Both the position numbers and the translations under genes were made by a program. A model generated the notes under the pieces. It made no database searches, was not told the origin of the DNA, and saw only the letters and a list, made by a program, of their open reading frames with translations. Source: Snuella sedimenti (GTDB lineage Bacteria > Bacteroidota > Bacteroidia > Flavobacteriales > Flavobacteriaceae). Taken from it: DNA of 64,000 nt. The stretch is taken from the NCBI RefSeq assembly GCF_016428595.1, contig NZ_JAELVQ010000002.1:1-64000 (forward strand). Direction: 5' to 3'. Shown here piece by piece: positions 8,381-18,357 of the stretch (position 1 is its first letter; the number at the start of each line of letters is the position of its first letter).

Positions 8381-8413
8381 TTTGATTATCATTCCCAAAA
8401 AAATGTATTTTTG
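8381..8413 (+). promoter_or_regulatory. Bacteroidota-type promoter for the alkaline phosphatase gene
   Basis: TTTG at 8381-8384 and TATTTTTG at 8406-8413 are separated by 21 bp, matching the TTTG-N19-21-TAnnTTTG consensus. The predicted transcript start is about 8419, giving a leader of roughly 13 nt to the ATG at 8432. This also argues against the in-frame TTG at 8411 as start codon. Confidence 0.6.
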
Positions 8414-8431
8414 GCGGCAAAACACATTATC

Positions 8432-10099
8432 ATGTTAAAAAATATTATATCCCTGACCATTATTTTGTTTGTGGGAACCGTTTGTATAGCACAAGAAGAT
8501 AAGCCGAATTTTGGAAAAAAGAAGACTGTAACAGCTCATGAAAATCCTAAGCTTATTGTAGGTATTGTGGTCGACCAAATGCGGTATGATTATTTAACCC
8601 GTTTTTATAATAGATATGGAGAGGGCGGTTTTAAGCGCATGATGAATGACGGATTTAATTGCAAGAACAATCATTATAACTATGTACCAACGTATACAGG
8701 GCCAGGACATACCTCAATATACACAGGGACAACGCCTAAATATCATGGTGTTATTGCGAATGATTGGTATGATAAAGACATTAAGGATATGGTATATTGT
8801 GCAGGTGATGCAGCTGTACAGCCTGTAGGGACCTTAGATAAAGCAGGGAAAATGTCGCCTCACAGAATGAAAACAACAACCTTTGCAGATGAAAACAGGT
8901 TATTTACACAAATGCGTGGTAAGACCATAGGAATTTCAATTAAAGATCGCGGTGCTATTTTACCAGCTGGACATACAGCAAATGCAGCATATTGGTTTCA
9001 TGGGAAAAATGAAGGCCATTGGATATCAAGTACACATTATATGGACAAATTACCTAAGTGGGTAAATGATTTTAATGCGTCCAGTACTGCAAAATCGTAT
9101 CTGAAAGTTTGGAATACAGTTTACGATATTAATAGTTATGTAGAAAGCGGAAGTGATTTAAATGCCTTCGAAGGCGGTTTTAAAGGCAAGAAAACGGCAA
9201 CATTCCCATACGATCTTTCTAAGTTAAGCGCTCAAAATGGCGGGTTTGATATTCTTAAGTCTACACCATTTGGTAATAGTTTAACGGCAGACTTTGCCAT
9301 AGCAGCAATTGATGGAGAAGCATTGGGAAAAGATGATATAACCGATGTGTTGGCCGTTAGTTTTTCTTGTACGGATTATGTAGGGCACAATTTTGGGGTT
9401 AATTCTAAAGAGATAGAAGATACCTATATACGTTTAGATAAAGATTTGGAAAGGCTATTCAATAGCTTAGATGAAAAAGTTGGTAAAAATAATTATACCG
9501 TTTTCTTAACAGCCGACCATGGAGCTGTTGATGTGCCAGCATATCTACAAAGTGTTAAAATCCCTGCGGGTTACTTAAATAATTCTAAAACCAGAAAAGT
9601 GTTCGATGCTTTTATGGTGGCGTCTTATGGAAGTAAGGATTTGGTTGAGAACATTAGTAATAATCAAATATTTTTAAATAGGGAGAAGATAAAAGCTCTA
9701 GACTTACATTTAAATGATGTTCAAGAAGCTATTGTAAACGAAGTTATTACTTATGAAAGTATTGATAAAGCATACAGTGCAACTACAATGAGCACAACAT
9801 CATTTGAAATAGGGGTAGAGAGCCTTGTACAAAAAGGATTTAACCAAAAGCGGTCTGGAGATATTATTATGGTGCCAGATCCAGCCCATATTTCGTACGG
9901 GAAAACAGGTTCTTCACATGGAAGCAGTTTAAATTATGATACCCATGTACCGCTTCTGTTTTTTGGGAAGGGTATTGAGCCTGGACAAACACTACGGCGA
10001 ACGGAAATTACAGATATTGCACCAACAATGTCTGCGCTGTTGGGAATAAGTTTTCCAAATGGGGCTATTGGTAAACCTTTAGAGTTTGTTTTGGAATAA
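8432..10099 (+). CDS. pafA: PafA-type alkaline phosphatase, secreted
   Basis: Phosphomonoesterase of the alkaline-phosphatase superfamily that releases phosphate from organic esters outside the inner membrane. A signal peptide (about 1-21, ending IAQ) is clear. Metal and catalytic residues are seen: Asp in GIVVDQMRYDY, nucleophile Thr94 in GPGHTSIYTG, D315 and H319 in CTDYVGHNFG, TADHG (360-364) and a C-terminal SHGSSLNYDTHVPLLF. A Thr nucleophile and these spacings are those of PafA/SPAP enzymes, the calcium-type phosphatase common in Flavobacteria. I use the ATG at 8432 because it begins the signal peptide and follows the promoter. The next gene begins a few bases after the stop. Confidence 0.88.
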   Translation: MLKNIISLTIILFVGTVCIAQEDKPNFGKKKTVTAHENPKLIVGIVVDQMRYDYLTRFYNRYGEGGFKRMMNDGFNCKNNHYNYVPTYTGPGHTSIYTGTTPKYHGVIANDWYDKDIKDMVYCAGDAAVQPVGTLDKAGKMSPHRMKTTTFADENRLFTQMRGKTIGISIKDRGAILPAGHTANAAYWFHGKNEGHWISSTHYMDKLPKWVNDFNASSTAKSYLKVWNTVYDINSYVESGSDLNAFEGGFKGKKTATFPYDLSKLSAQNGGFDILKSTPFGNSLTADFAIAAIDGEALGKDDITDVLAVSFSCTDYVGHNFGVNSKEIEDTYIRLDKDLERLFNSLDEKVGKNNYTVFLTADHGAVDVPAYLQSVKIPAGYLNNSKTRKVFDAFMVASYGSKDLVENISNNQIFLNREKIKALDLHLNDVQEAIVNEVITYESIDKAYSATTMSTTSFEIGVESLVQKGFNQKRSGDIIMVPDPAHISYGKTGSSHGSSLNYDTHVPLLFFGKGIEPGQTLRRTEITDIAPTMSALLGISFPNGAIGKPLEFVLE

Positions 10100-10103
10100 T
10101 AAT

Positions 10104-10916
10104 TTGAATAAACGAACATTATATTCAATTTTAGCAGCCTTAATTTTTTTAGGGGTTTATTCCTATGAGTATTTTTTGAATGAAGGCGAAAAGGTTGCAG
10201 ATGTTTCAGAGGGACAAGTTGTAAAAGCAAATACGAAAGAATATTTACTCCCTACAAGCACTACCGAGCAAGTTATTCATCATGAAGGTTATTCCTTATC
10301 GTACAGTGAACCTTATGAACAACCCGAGTGGGTAGCCTATCAACTAAAAAAGTCAGACTTGTCGAAGGCTAATTATAAACGCCCTTATTTTGAAATTGAT
10401 AAAGCCGTGATAACAGGCGCGGCTCACTGGAATAACTATAAAAATTCGGGCTACGATCGAGGCCATTTATGTCCTGCAGGAGATCGTCGTTACAGTCAAT
10501 CGGCATACGAAGAAACTTTTTTAACCAGTAATATCACACCACAAGAACACCGCTTTAACTCTGGGATATGGAACGACTTAGAACAGCAAGTGAGATATTG
10601 GGCATCTAAGTATAATGATGTATTTGTGGTAACAGGAGGTGTTTTAAAAGACGGTTTGGAAGTTATTGGAAAAGAACAAGTTGCTGTACCCGATTATTTT
10701 TTTAAAGTGCTTTTGGCAACTCAAAACGGGAAAACCAATATGATTGCATTTTTAATGCCCCATAAAGATTCCGATATCCCATTATATGAGTTTGTTGTGC
10801 CAGTAGATGAAATTGAAAAGCTAACTGGTATAGATTTCTTTTTTCAACTAGATGACGAATTGGAGTACAAATTAGAAACGTCAAGTAACACTACTTCTTG
10901 GGACTTTTACGAGTGA
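10104..10916 (+). CDS. DNA/RNA non-specific endonuclease (beta-beta-alpha-Me), membrane-anchored or exported
   Basis: Nuclease of the NUC1/EndoG type. The DRGH catalytic motif is at about 118-121 in YDRGHLCPAGDRRYS, with the supporting Asn in FLTSNITPQEHRFNSGIWN. A short N-terminal hydrophobic stretch (about 5-18) indicates export or a membrane anchor. No ATG precedes the conserved region in frame. I choose the TTG at 10104, five bases after the pafA stop, because it gives a normal MNKR-plus-hydrophobic start; an upstream TTG at 10086 would overlap pafA. Co-transcription with pafA suggests joint scavenging of phosphate from extracellular nucleic acid (inference). Confidence 0.85.
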   Translation: MNKRTLYSILAALIFLGVYSYEYFLNEGEKVADVSEGQVVKANTKEYLLPTSTTEQVIHHEGYSLSYSEPYEQPEWVAYQLKKSDLSKANYKRPYFEIDKAVITGAAHWNNYKNSGYDRGHLCPAGDRRYSQSAYEETFLTSNITPQEHRFNSGIWNDLEQQVRYWASKYNDVFVVTGGVLKDGLEVIGKEQVAVPDYFFKVLLATQNGKTNMIAFLMPHKDSDIPLYEFVVPVDEIEKLTGIDFFFQLDDELEYKLETSSNTTSWDFYE

Positions 10917-11009
10917 CCGATTTTTTTTGTACCTGATACGATAGATAGCAACTATTTTGTTGGTTTTTTGTATCTTATTTGATCTTATTAAATTATAAAT
11001 CAAATAGTT

Positions 11010-12761
11010 ATGAAAGAAAAGGTACACGATGATTCCCCAAGTCAATGTTTTGTAAATATTAAAACCAAGATGCTTCTTTTTGTTTTAATAGTTTTAAACA
11101 TGAGTTTTGTAACTGCTCAAAATGAGCATGCTAACGAAAATGCTACTGTTGATGGAGGCGTTATTAGTACTACAGATAATACAACTGTTTGCGTAGGCGA
11201 TGGTATTCCAGATTTAATAAATGTCGCCGTCGAAAATGCTTCAGGACGTGTCAAACAGTGGATTATAACTGATGATGAGAATAATATTTTAAAGCTTCCA
11301 GAGGGGTCTCCATTTGATTTTGAAGATGCGCCTCCTGGAGTTTGTAGAATCTGGCATTTGTCCTATAACGGTATTAAGCCTTTAGTAGATCCATTCTGGC
11401 ATAAACACGTTAAAAACCTTTCCGATATTAAAGGACGTTATAGCTTATCAAACTATATTGAGGTTACAAGACAGCAAAAACCAACTGGAGGTATGTTGGA
11501 AGGCGAGCCATTCGAATTTTGTGTAGGAGATGGTGAAGCAGATCATATACCGGAAGGCGCTATTACACTTTCTGGGAATATGGGAACCAATTCGCAATGG
11601 GTAGTAACAAATGAAGATGGATCCGAAATTCTTGGATTACCCCCCAATAGTTATACAGAAGTAAATTTTGATGGAGCTCCGGCAGGTATTTGTTTAGTGT
11701 GGCACTTAATGTATGAGGATGGACTTGTTGGTCTGGAGGTTGGTAATAACCCGGCGGATTTAATGGGCTGCTTCGATTTGTCAAATGCTGTAACGGTTAT
11801 AAGAAGACATACAGAGGGTGGGACATTAACAGCGGGTGATGATAATACCTTTGAGTTTTGTGTAGGAGATGGTGAAGCCGATCATATTCCCGAAGGAGCT
11901 ATTAGCTTATCGGGTAATGAAGGGACACATTCAAGTTGGGTAGTTACCAACGAAGATGGATCCGAAATTCTTGGGTTACCCCCAAACAGTTATTCTGAGG
12001 TGAATTTTGATGAGGCTCCAGCAGGTACATGTTTGGTATGGCATTTAAGTTATGAAGATGATTTAACAGGATTGGAAGTTGGTAATAATCCAGCAGATTT
12101 GATGGGCTGCTTCGATTTGTCAAATGCCGTAACAGTAATTAGAAAGCATACAGAAGGAGGAACTTTAACAGCGGGCGATGATAATACATTTGAATTTACT
12201 GTAGGAGATGGTACTGCAGATAATATTCCTGCAGATGCTATTACCTTAGAAGGGAATATAGGCACTAATTCTCAATGGGTCGTTACTAATGAAGACGGAA
12301 CAATTATATTAGGCTTACCTGAGAATGATTACACAGAGGTCGATTTTGATGGGGCTGGAGCCGGAACATGTTTGGTATGGCATTTAAGTTATGAGAATGG
12401 TCTAGTGGGATTGGAGCCTCCCTCAGAAGGAGATCATTTGGTTGCCAGTCTAGAAGGGTGCTTTAGCTTGTCTAATTCTATTACCATTACAAGAACAGCA
12501 GCAGCTAGTACATCTAAATTTACGCTCTATCCAAATCCAGCAAAAGGGACTGTGAACGTAGGTTTATCCAAATTCGGTAGTAACGATATAAATCTGAAAG
12601 TATACAGCTTACAAAACACCCTGTTGTTCGATTCCCGATATAACTCAAAAATTGACAATACCTCTATAAGTGTAAGGAATTATTTAAGTGGTATTTATAT
12701 TGTAAGTGTTACAGATAATAAAACAGGAAATACAGTAGTTAAGCGTTTAGTCGTAAGGTAG
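11010..12761 (+). CDS. T9SS-exported protein built of four ~113-residue repeats
   Basis: Secreted protein of unknown function, 583 residues. A signal peptide with a long n-region (hydrophobic core about 21-36, ending VTAQ) is followed by four repeats. Each repeat contains a CVGDG motif (TVGDG in repeat four), a W-[IV]-[IV]-T-[DN] motif, LPxxS/D, an APAGxCxxWHL motif and a serine-rich SLSN/DLSN end. The C-terminus (about 505-583) is a type A T9SS sorting domain starting at FTLYPNPAKG and ending in VVKRLVVR. Repeats two and three are almost identical at DNA level, a sign of recent duplication. The paired Cys in each repeat could form disulfides after export. Confidence 0.83.
   Translation: MKEKVHDDSPSQCFVNIKTKMLLFVLIVLNMSFVTAQNEHANENATVDGGVISTTDNTTVCVGDGIPDLINVAVENASGRVKQWIITDDENNILKLPEGSPFDFEDAPPGVCRIWHLSYNGIKPLVDPFWHKHVKNLSDIKGRYSLSNYIEVTRQQKPTGGMLEGEPFEFCVGDGEADHIPEGAITLSGNMGTNSQWVVTNEDGSEILGLPPNSYTEVNFDGAPAGICLVWHLMYEDGLVGLEVGNNPADLMGCFDLSNAVTVIRRHTEGGTLTAGDDNTFEFCVGDGEADHIPEGAISLSGNEGTHSSWVVTNEDGSEILGLPPNSYSEVNFDEAPAGTCLVWHLSYEDDLTGLEVGNNPADLMGCFDLSNAVTVIRKHTEGGTLTAGDDNTFEFTVGDGTADNIPADAITLEGNIGTNSQWVVTNEDGTIILGLPENDYTEVDFDGAGAGTCLVWHLSYENGLVGLEPPSEGDHLVASLEGCFSLSNSITITRTAAASTSKFTLYPNPAKGTVNVGLSKFGSNDINLKVYSLQNTLLFDSRYNSKIDNTSISVRNYLSGIYIVSVTDNKTGNTVVKRLVVR
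11511..12505 (+). repeat. in-gene tandem repeats, 339-bp period
   Basis: Units begin at about 11511, 11850 and 12189 with exact 339-bp spacing (113 codons). A more diverged unit lies upstream, with its corresponding Cys at 11190. The pair starting 11511 and 11850 shares long identical stretches, such as the block encoding EVGNNPADLMGCFDLSNAVT. The last unit is more diverged at its 3' end. Confidence 0.85.
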
Positions 12762-12781
12762 TTAAAAAAATATTTATTTTG

Positions 12782-12809
12782 AAAAGGTTCAAATTAGTTT
12801 GGACCTTTT
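12782..12809. terminator. bidirectional terminator between convergent genes
   Basis: A 12-bp stem (one G-T pair) with a TTAG loop pairs 12782-12793 with 12798-12809. It is bordered by an A-run on the left and a T-run on the right, so it can act on both strands. It overlaps the last codons of the glycosyltransferase gene. Confidence 0.7.
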
Positions 12810-13649
12810 TCTATTTATCATCCCTTGCCAACGTAATTTTCTAATAAAATCACCTTGGTCTTTGGTAACAAGAAAGTCGGGCTTTTCGCGTTTGGCTTTA
12901 AAATAGCCGTTCATATAATCCAAGAATAATTTAAAGCTATGCTTTTTGTAAGCTAACTTTAGGGCCGAAATAAGCGTAATTAAAAAACCATAGCGCATTT
13001 TGTACATGGCTTCCCCTTGCATGTGTTTAGATGCTTTATTATAACTAATTCCAGTAGGTTTTAGGTGTTTTACCTTTAAAGAGGCATCTGTTACTATTTT
13101 CCAGCCGTAATATTTTGCAAGCAGTTCATCCACGGTATCCCATCCCATTGAAGGTTTTAATTTGCCAATTTGATTAAAACAGGCCTTTCTATAGGCTTTA
13201 AGTGCACCACGAATATGGTCTTTACGGGTTAAGTTCTCTAACTCCCAAGCGTCATTTTTTTTAATATAACAAAAGCCCGATGCCATGCCTAGCATATTGT
13301 CTGAGCTAAAGTGGTTAGCCAATTGCTCCAAATAGTTATTGGGAAAGATTAAGTCGGCGTCAAACTTACAGATTACATCATAGCTGTCGTCTAAAGCCTC
13401 ATAGCCCTTATAAAACGCATTTATGATTTTTGAACCCGGTAAGTGCTCGTTAGACGATTTGGAGTTTACCAAACTAATCCACGCGTGTTTTGAGGCAAAC
13501 GCTTCTATAATATCTTCTGTATTGTCTGTTGAATTATCATTAACAACTATAACGCGTTTTGGCAGATGGGTTTGGTTAACCAATGAATCTAAAGTGAGTC
13601 CAATGGTATCTTGCTCGTTATGTGCTGGGATGATGATGTAGAAGTCCAT
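12789..13649 (-). CDS. family 2 glycosyltransferase
   Basis: GT-A fold glycosyltransferase of 286 residues. It shows the N-terminal FYIIIPAHNEQDTIGLTLDSL signature, VVNDNSTDNT, and a metal-binding FDAD motif (about 95). The remainder includes a W-D-T-V-D-E motif that fits the acceptor-side acidic motif of GT2 enzymes. No membrane segments are obvious apart from a weak hydrophobic stretch near 225. It is the last gene of a three-gene operon with a methyltransferase and a KAS III-like enzyme, which suggests modification of a lipid or surface glycan; donor and acceptor are unknown. Confidence 0.87.
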   Translation of the reverse strand: MDFYIIIPAHNEQDTIGLTLDSLVNQTHLPKRVIVVNDNSTDNTEDIIEAFASKHAWISLVNSKSSNEHLPGSKIINAFYKGYEALDDSYDVICKFDADLIFPNNYLEQLANHFSSDNMLGMASGFCYIKKNDAWELENLTRKDHIRGALKAYRKACFNQIGKLKPSMGWDTVDELLAKYYGWKIVTDASLKVKHLKPTGISYNKASKHMQGEAMYKMRYGFLITLISALKLAYKKHSFKLFLDYMNGYFKAKREKPDFLVTKDQGDFIRKLRWQGMINRKRSKLI

Positions 13650-13675
13650 GCTGTTGGTTTCAATGTTTAAAAAAG

Positions 13676-14203
13676 TTATGGGCTAACCTTTTCTGCATAA
13701 ACAACATAATACCTTGGAGTAAACCAACGCAAAATAGGTCGAATCCCTATTTTTCTGGTTGGGTTAGTCCACTTTTGACGATCCATAATTTTCCATCCCG
13801 CTTTTTCCAATAGCCAATCGAATTGCCAATCTTCAAACTCATGATAATGTCTGTCTAACATATCCGTTTTACTTCTGTAAGCTGAGGAAAACCAAAGTTT
13901 AAGAGGTACACTTGCAACTAATTTATCAGCTTTAATAGAATTTAATACAGTAAAAGGGGATAGCAAGTGCTCAAAGATTTCGAAAGCGGTTACGACAGTA
14001 GCATCCGAGTTTGAAATGGTTGATGTATCGATATCCAAATCTTCTCCTTTAGTGTTTTCAACATGAAACCCATGCTGTTTCATGATTTCAGAAAAAGGGT
14101 TTTCTACACCTAAGTCCAGAATGGTTTCAGAGTTTGAAACATGTTTTTTTAGAAATTCTAGGGTATACTTAAAACGTTTGTTCGGAAATGTTTTTTCGTA
14201 CAT
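13676..14203 (-). CDS. class I SAM-dependent methyltransferase-like protein
   Basis: A 175-residue protein with a Rossmann-type motif I (ILDLGVENPF, about 34-43) in which the usual G-x-G is reduced to a single Gly. An acidic DIDTS segment and the AFEIFEHLLSP motif typical of class I methyltransferases (EVxEH-type motif) follow. It is shorter than most family members and the SAM loop is degenerate, so catalytic activity is not certain. It sits 26 bp from both the upstream KAS III-like gene and the downstream GT2 gene on the same strand. Confidence 0.7.
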   Translation of the reverse strand: MYEKTFPNKRFKYTLEFLKKHVSNSETILDLGVENPFSEIMKQHGFHVENTKGEDLDIDTSTISNSDATVVTAFEIFEHLLSPFTVLNSIKADKLVASVPLKLWFSSAYRSKTDMLDRHYHEFEDWQFDWLLEKAGWKIMDRQKWTNPTRKIGIRPILRWFTPRYYVVYAEKVSP

Positions 14204-14229
14204 CTTGCATGTTCGCCTAAGCGGTTAAA

Positions 14230-15288
14230 TTAGTATCTATAAACAATTGCATTAATGTGCATACCAGCACCAACGCTTGCAAATATAATAACATCCCCTT
14301 TTGTAAGACGATGATTTTCTAATTTATTGTTTTTTACCAAATCGAATAGGGTAGGGACCGTTGCAACCGAGCTATTACCTAATGTTTGAATGCTCATAGG
14401 CATAACACCTTCTGGGATGTCTGTTCTGTAAAGTCTGTAGAAACGTTTTAATATGGCTTCATCCATCTTTTCATTTGCCTGATGGATAAAAATCTTTTTC
14501 ACATCCTTAATACTAACACCACTATTATCCAAACAGGTTTTCATGGCCTTAGGTACGTTGGTAAGCGCAAATTCATAAATTTTGCGGCCATCCATTTTTA
14601 TATAGCGTGTGTCTTTACACTTGTGTGGGTTGTTTGATTTACCAAAGAATAAATAGTAAGCTTCATCATAGGTGAAACTGGCTGTCTCGTGAGCTAAAAT
14701 GCCTCCTTCTTCTTCTGAAGCTTCAACAATGGTAGCACCTGCACCATCAGAGAAAATCATTGAATCTCTATCATATTTATCTACAACTCTCGAAAGTGTT
14801 TCAGATCCAATTACTAAACAGCGTTTTGCCATGCCCGATTTTATAAAGGCCTTAGCCTGGATAACACCTTCTATCCAACCAGGACACCCAAAAAGAATAT
14901 CGTAGGCTATACATTTTGGGTTTTTAATTCTTAAGCTATGTTTAACCCTAGCAGATAAACTGGGTAGAATATCACTTTGTACGGTACTGTGCTTTACATC
15001 ACCAAAATTATGCGCAATAATAATATAGTCTATTGTTTCTGGATCTATATTGGCATCAGCAATTGCCTTTTCAGCTGCAAAAAAAGCTAAGTCAGAAGCA
15101 TTTAAATGAGGCTTGGCATACCGACGTTCAACAATACCTGTAATAGCTTTGAATTTATCTACAATAACTTCACTTGGTTGGTTTATGATAGAACCATCTG
15201 TGTTAAGGAATTGACGTTGATGGAAGTTTTCGTTTTTCTCAATGGTATCAGGGATGTAGCTTCCTGTTCCAGTAATTTTTATATTCAT
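14230..15288 (-). CDS. 3-oxoacyl-ACP synthase III-like (FabH-type) enzyme
   Basis: Thiolase-fold condensing enzyme of 352 residues. The Cys-His-Asn triad is visible: C135 in LFGCPGW, H269 in IFIHQANEKM and N305 in TLGNSSVAT. It starts a Claisen condensation of an acyl-CoA with malonyl-ACP or a similar substrate. The surroundings (methyltransferase and GT2 genes downstream, no other fab genes) suggest a dedicated lipid pathway and not general fatty-acid synthesis; the housekeeping fabH is likely elsewhere. It is first in its operon. Confidence 0.87.
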   Translation of the reverse strand: MNIKITGTGSYIPDTIEKNENFHQRQFLNTDGSIINQPSEVIVDKFKAITGIVERRYAKPHLNASDLAFFAAEKAIADANIDPETIDYIIIAHNFGDVKHSTVQSDILPSLSARVKHSLRIKNPKCIAYDILFGCPGWIEGVIQAKAFIKSGMAKRCLVIGSETLSRVVDKYDRDSMIFSDGAGATIVEASEEEGGILAHETASFTYDEAYYLFFGKSNNPHKCKDTRYIKMDGRKIYEFALTNVPKAMKTCLDNSGVSIKDVKKIFIHQANEKMDEAILKRFYRLYRTDIPEGVMPMSIQTLGNSSVATVPTLFDLVKNNKLENHRLTKGDVIIFASVGAGMHINAIVYRY

Positions 15289-15388
15289 AAAAGAAGAATG
15301 CCTTTAATTGTGCTAATATAACAAATATAATAGCAATCTATTAAAGGCAAATTCTATCCTGTTCTATTTTACGATGTCCAAAAGCGTG

Positions 15389-18238
15389 TTATGCTTCGGC
15401 ATATGCTTCTAAAGGAGTACAAGAGCATATTAAATTTCTGTCTCCATAGGCATCGTCCACACGCCTAACTGAAGGCCAGAACTTATTTTCTTTTACGTAA
15501 TCCAACGGAAATGCAGCAGCTTCTCTTGTATATGGAAACTCCCAGTTATCAGTTGTTAGCATATCCAAGGTATGTGGTGCATTCTTCAAGACATTATTAG
15601 TGTTTTCTTTTGAAGCGTTGTCTATTTCTTCCTTAATGGATATCATGGCATCACAAAAGCGGTCTATTTCAGCTTTACTTTCACTTTCTGTAGGCTCGAT
15701 CATTAAGGTGCCGGCTACCGGGAAAGAAACTGTAGGTGCATGGAATCCATAATCCATTAAGCGTTTTGCTATATCTGTTACTTCAATGCCATTCGCTTTA
15801 AATGGTCTGCAATCTATAATCATTTCATGTGCAGCGCGACCACGTTCACCTGAGTACAATGTGTCAAAGCTACCTTGTAAACGTTGTTTTATATAATTGG
15901 CATTTAAAATAGCGATCTTGGTAGATTGCGTTAAACCTTCAGCACCTAACATTTTTATATACCCGTAAGAGATTAAACAGGCAAGTGCAGAACCAAATGG
16001 CGCAGCAGAAATAGCTGTAATAGCTTTTTCTCCTCCTGTTTTAACTAGTGGATTGCCTGGAAGGAATGGAACTAATTGCTTTGCAACACAAATAGGACCA
16101 ACACCAGGACCTCCACCTCCATGTGGTATAGCAAAGGTCTTATGTAAATTTAAATGGCATACATCTGCTCCAATATTTCCTGGGTTTGTTAAACCTACTT
16201 GAGCATTCATGTTTGCACCATCCATATATACTTGTCCACCATTATCATGAATTATTTTTGTAATTTCTTTAATGGCGGATTCGTAAACACCGTGTGTAGA
16301 TGGATAGGTTACCATTAGGCATGCAAGGTTGTCTTTGTGGGCTATTGCCTTTTCACGCAAATCGTCCACATCAATATTTCCTTCTGAAGTCGATTTTGTT
16401 ACGACAACTTTCATGCCTGCCATAACAGCACTTGCAGGATTCGTTCCGTGAGCCGATGATGGTATTAAACAAATATTTCTATGGTTATCGCCACGGGATT
16501 CATGGTATGCTTTAATAACCATAAGTCCTGCAAATTCACCTTGCGCACCCGAGTTAGGTTGTAACGAAGTAGCAGCGAAACCAGTTATTTCGGTTAATTG
16601 ATCTTCTAGTTCCTTTAAAGCTGTTAAATACCCTTTGGCTTGTTTAAGCGGTGCGAATGGGTGGATGTTTCCCCATTTAAACCAACTTAAAGGTAACATT
16701 TCCGAAGCAGCGTTCAATTTCATTGTACACGAACCCAAAGAAATCATCGAATGGTTTAAGGATAAATCCTTGCGTTCAAGTTTTTTGATATAACGCATCA
16801 ATTCGGTTTCAGAATGGTAGGTGTTAAAAACAGGCTCCGTTAAGAATTTTGAAGTTCTTTGCAACGCTTCTGAAATGTTGTTAGTTTCAAGAATTGACGA
16901 GATAATAATTGTTTCTTTATTTGCGGCTTCAGCAAAAATGGATATCAAATAGTTAATGTCCCTAATAGAAGTAGTTTCGTTAATTGAAATAGTAACCGTT
17001 TCTTTATCGGGATAATGTAGGTTTACTTTCTTCTCTTTGGCAACAGCTTTTATTTTTTTAGCTTTAGTCTTAATTTGTAACGTATCGAAATACGAGGTAT
17101 TAGTTTGCGCATAGCCTAATTGTTCTAAGGCTTTGGCTAATGTTGCCGTTTTATTATGGACTTTATTAGCAATGAATTTTAATCCTTTAGGACCATGATA
17201 CACGGCATACATCCCTGCCATAACGGCTAAAAGTACCTGTGCAGTACAAATATTAGAAGTCGCTTTGTCTCGTTTTATATGCTGCTCACGTGTTTGCAAA
17301 GCCATTCGTAAGGCTCTGTTGCCGTTGGCATCTTTGGTCACACCAATGATACGACCAGGGATATCGCGCTTGTATGCTTCTTTAGTAGCAAAGAAAGCAG
17401 CGTGTGGCCCGCCATAGCCCATTGGAATACCAAATCGTTGTGTGGTTCCTACAACAACGTCTGCACCAAATTGGCCAGGAGCTTCTAACTTTACTAAACT
17501 TAAAATATCGGCAGCTACAGCTACTTTTATTTGTGCTTCTTTTGCTTTACCAATAAATGATTTTATATCGCTTATTTGTCCGTCTTTTCCAGGGTATTGT
17601 AGAATGGCACCAAAAAAGTCGGATGAGAATTCAAATGTTTCTTCATTGCCAACAACAAGTTCTATACCAATTGGGGTAGCTCTTGTTTGTAGTAAAGAAA
17701 GGGTTTGGGGTAATATGTTTTCTGAAACAAAAAACTTATTAATGTTGGCTTTCTTTTGCTGACGTTCGCGAACAGCAAATAACAGGCTCATGGCTTCTGC
17801 CGCCGCAGTACTTTCATCAAGAAGCGAAGCGTTTGCTAATTCCATTCCGGTAAGGTCGATTACCATGGTTTGGAAATTTAAAAGAGCTTCCAGTCTGCCT
17901 TGTGCTATTTCGGCTTGGTATGGTGTATAGGCGGTATACCAACCTGGGTTTTCAAGAATGTTTCGTTGAATGACCGCAGGTAATATCGTTGGGTGATAAC
18001 CTAAACCAATATACGTTTTATAAGCTTTATTTTTTTTAGATAACTCATGAATATGAAGTAAATACTCATGTTCTGTCATTGGATCATCTAGGTTCAATCC
18101 GTTTTTTAAGCGAATGTCATCAGGGATGGTTTCGTAAATTAACTGATCTAATGAGTCAACTCCTATGGTTTCTAACATAAGGTTTTGGTCTTCTTCACTG
18201 GGACCAATATGACGTAATGCAAAAGCGTTTGTATTCAT
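15389..18238 (-). CDS. gcvP: glycine dehydrogenase (decarboxylating), P-protein
   Basis: PLP-dependent P-protein of the glycine cleavage system, which decarboxylates glycine and passes the aminomethyl group to the H-protein lipoyl arm. At 949 residues it is the long single-chain form. The N-terminal [13 protein letters not shown] and [13 protein letters not shown] motifs are typical. The PLP lysine is K700 in [17 protein letters not shown], with the Gly-rich phosphate-binding loop directly after. No other gcv genes are adjacent. The coding frame is intact. A -7-like TAATTTTG is visible on the minus strand about 30 bp upstream of the ATG. Confidence 0.97.
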   Translation of the reverse strand: MNTNAFALRHIGPSEEDQNLMLETIGVDSLDQLIYETIPDDIRLKNGLNLDDPMTEHEYLLHIHELSKKNKAYKTYIGLGYHPTILPAVIQRNILENPGWYTAYTPYQAEIAQGRLEALLNFQTMVIDLTGMELANASLLDESTAAAEAMSLLFAVRERQQKKANINKFFVSENILPQTLSLLQTRATPIGIELVVGNEETFEFSSDFFGAILQYPGKDGQISDIKSFIGKAKEAQIKVAVAADILSLVKLEAPGQFGADVVVGTTQRFGIPMGYGGPHAAFFATKEAYKRDIPGRIIGVTKDANGNRALRMALQTREQHIKRDKATSNICTAQVLLAVMAGMYAVYHGPKGLKFIANKVHNKTATLAKALEQLGYAQTNTSYFDTLQIKTKAKKIKAVAKEKKVNLHYPDKETVTISINETTSIRDINYLISIFAEAANKETIIISSILETNNISEALQRTSKFLTEPVFNTYHSETELMRYIKKLERKDLSLNHSMISLGSCTMKLNAASEMLPLSWFKWGNIHPFAPLKQAKGYLTALKELEDQLTEITGFAATSLQPNSGAQGEFAGLMVIKAYHESRGDNHRNICLIPSSAHGTNPASAVMAGMKVVVTKSTSEGNIDVDDLREKAIAHKDNLACLMVTYPSTHGVYESAIKEITKIIHDNGGQVYMDGANMNAQVGLTNPGNIGADVCHLNLHKTFAIPHGGGGPGVGPICVAKQLVPFLPGNPLVKTGGEKAITAISAAPFGSALACLISYGYIKMLGAEGLTQSTKIAILNANYIKQRLQGSFDTLYSGERGRAAHEMIIDCRPFKANGIEVTDIAKRLMDYGFHAPTVSFPVAGTLMIEPTESESKAEIDRFCDAMISIKEEIDNASKENTNNVLKNAPHTLDMLTTDNWEFPYTREAAAFPLDYVKENKFWPSVRRVDDAYGDRNLICSCTPLEAYAEA

Positions 18239-18357
18239 TGCAAGTTTAGTTTTAACTAGTCGGCAAAATTACATAATTATTAATGTATTTTAATGTGTAA
18301 ATGTGAAACTTTTTAACCATTTTAAGAGCTTATTAACACTTTGCTTATTTTTGTGGT

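Noticed and set aside
8411-8431. TTG start upstream of the alkaline phosphatase ATG
   Set aside because: It overlaps the -7 promoter element, and the ATG at 8432 starts the signal peptide.
17442-17762. 106-codon frame antisense to gcvP
   Set aside because: No start context, no known motif; gcvP on the other strand is intact and conserved.
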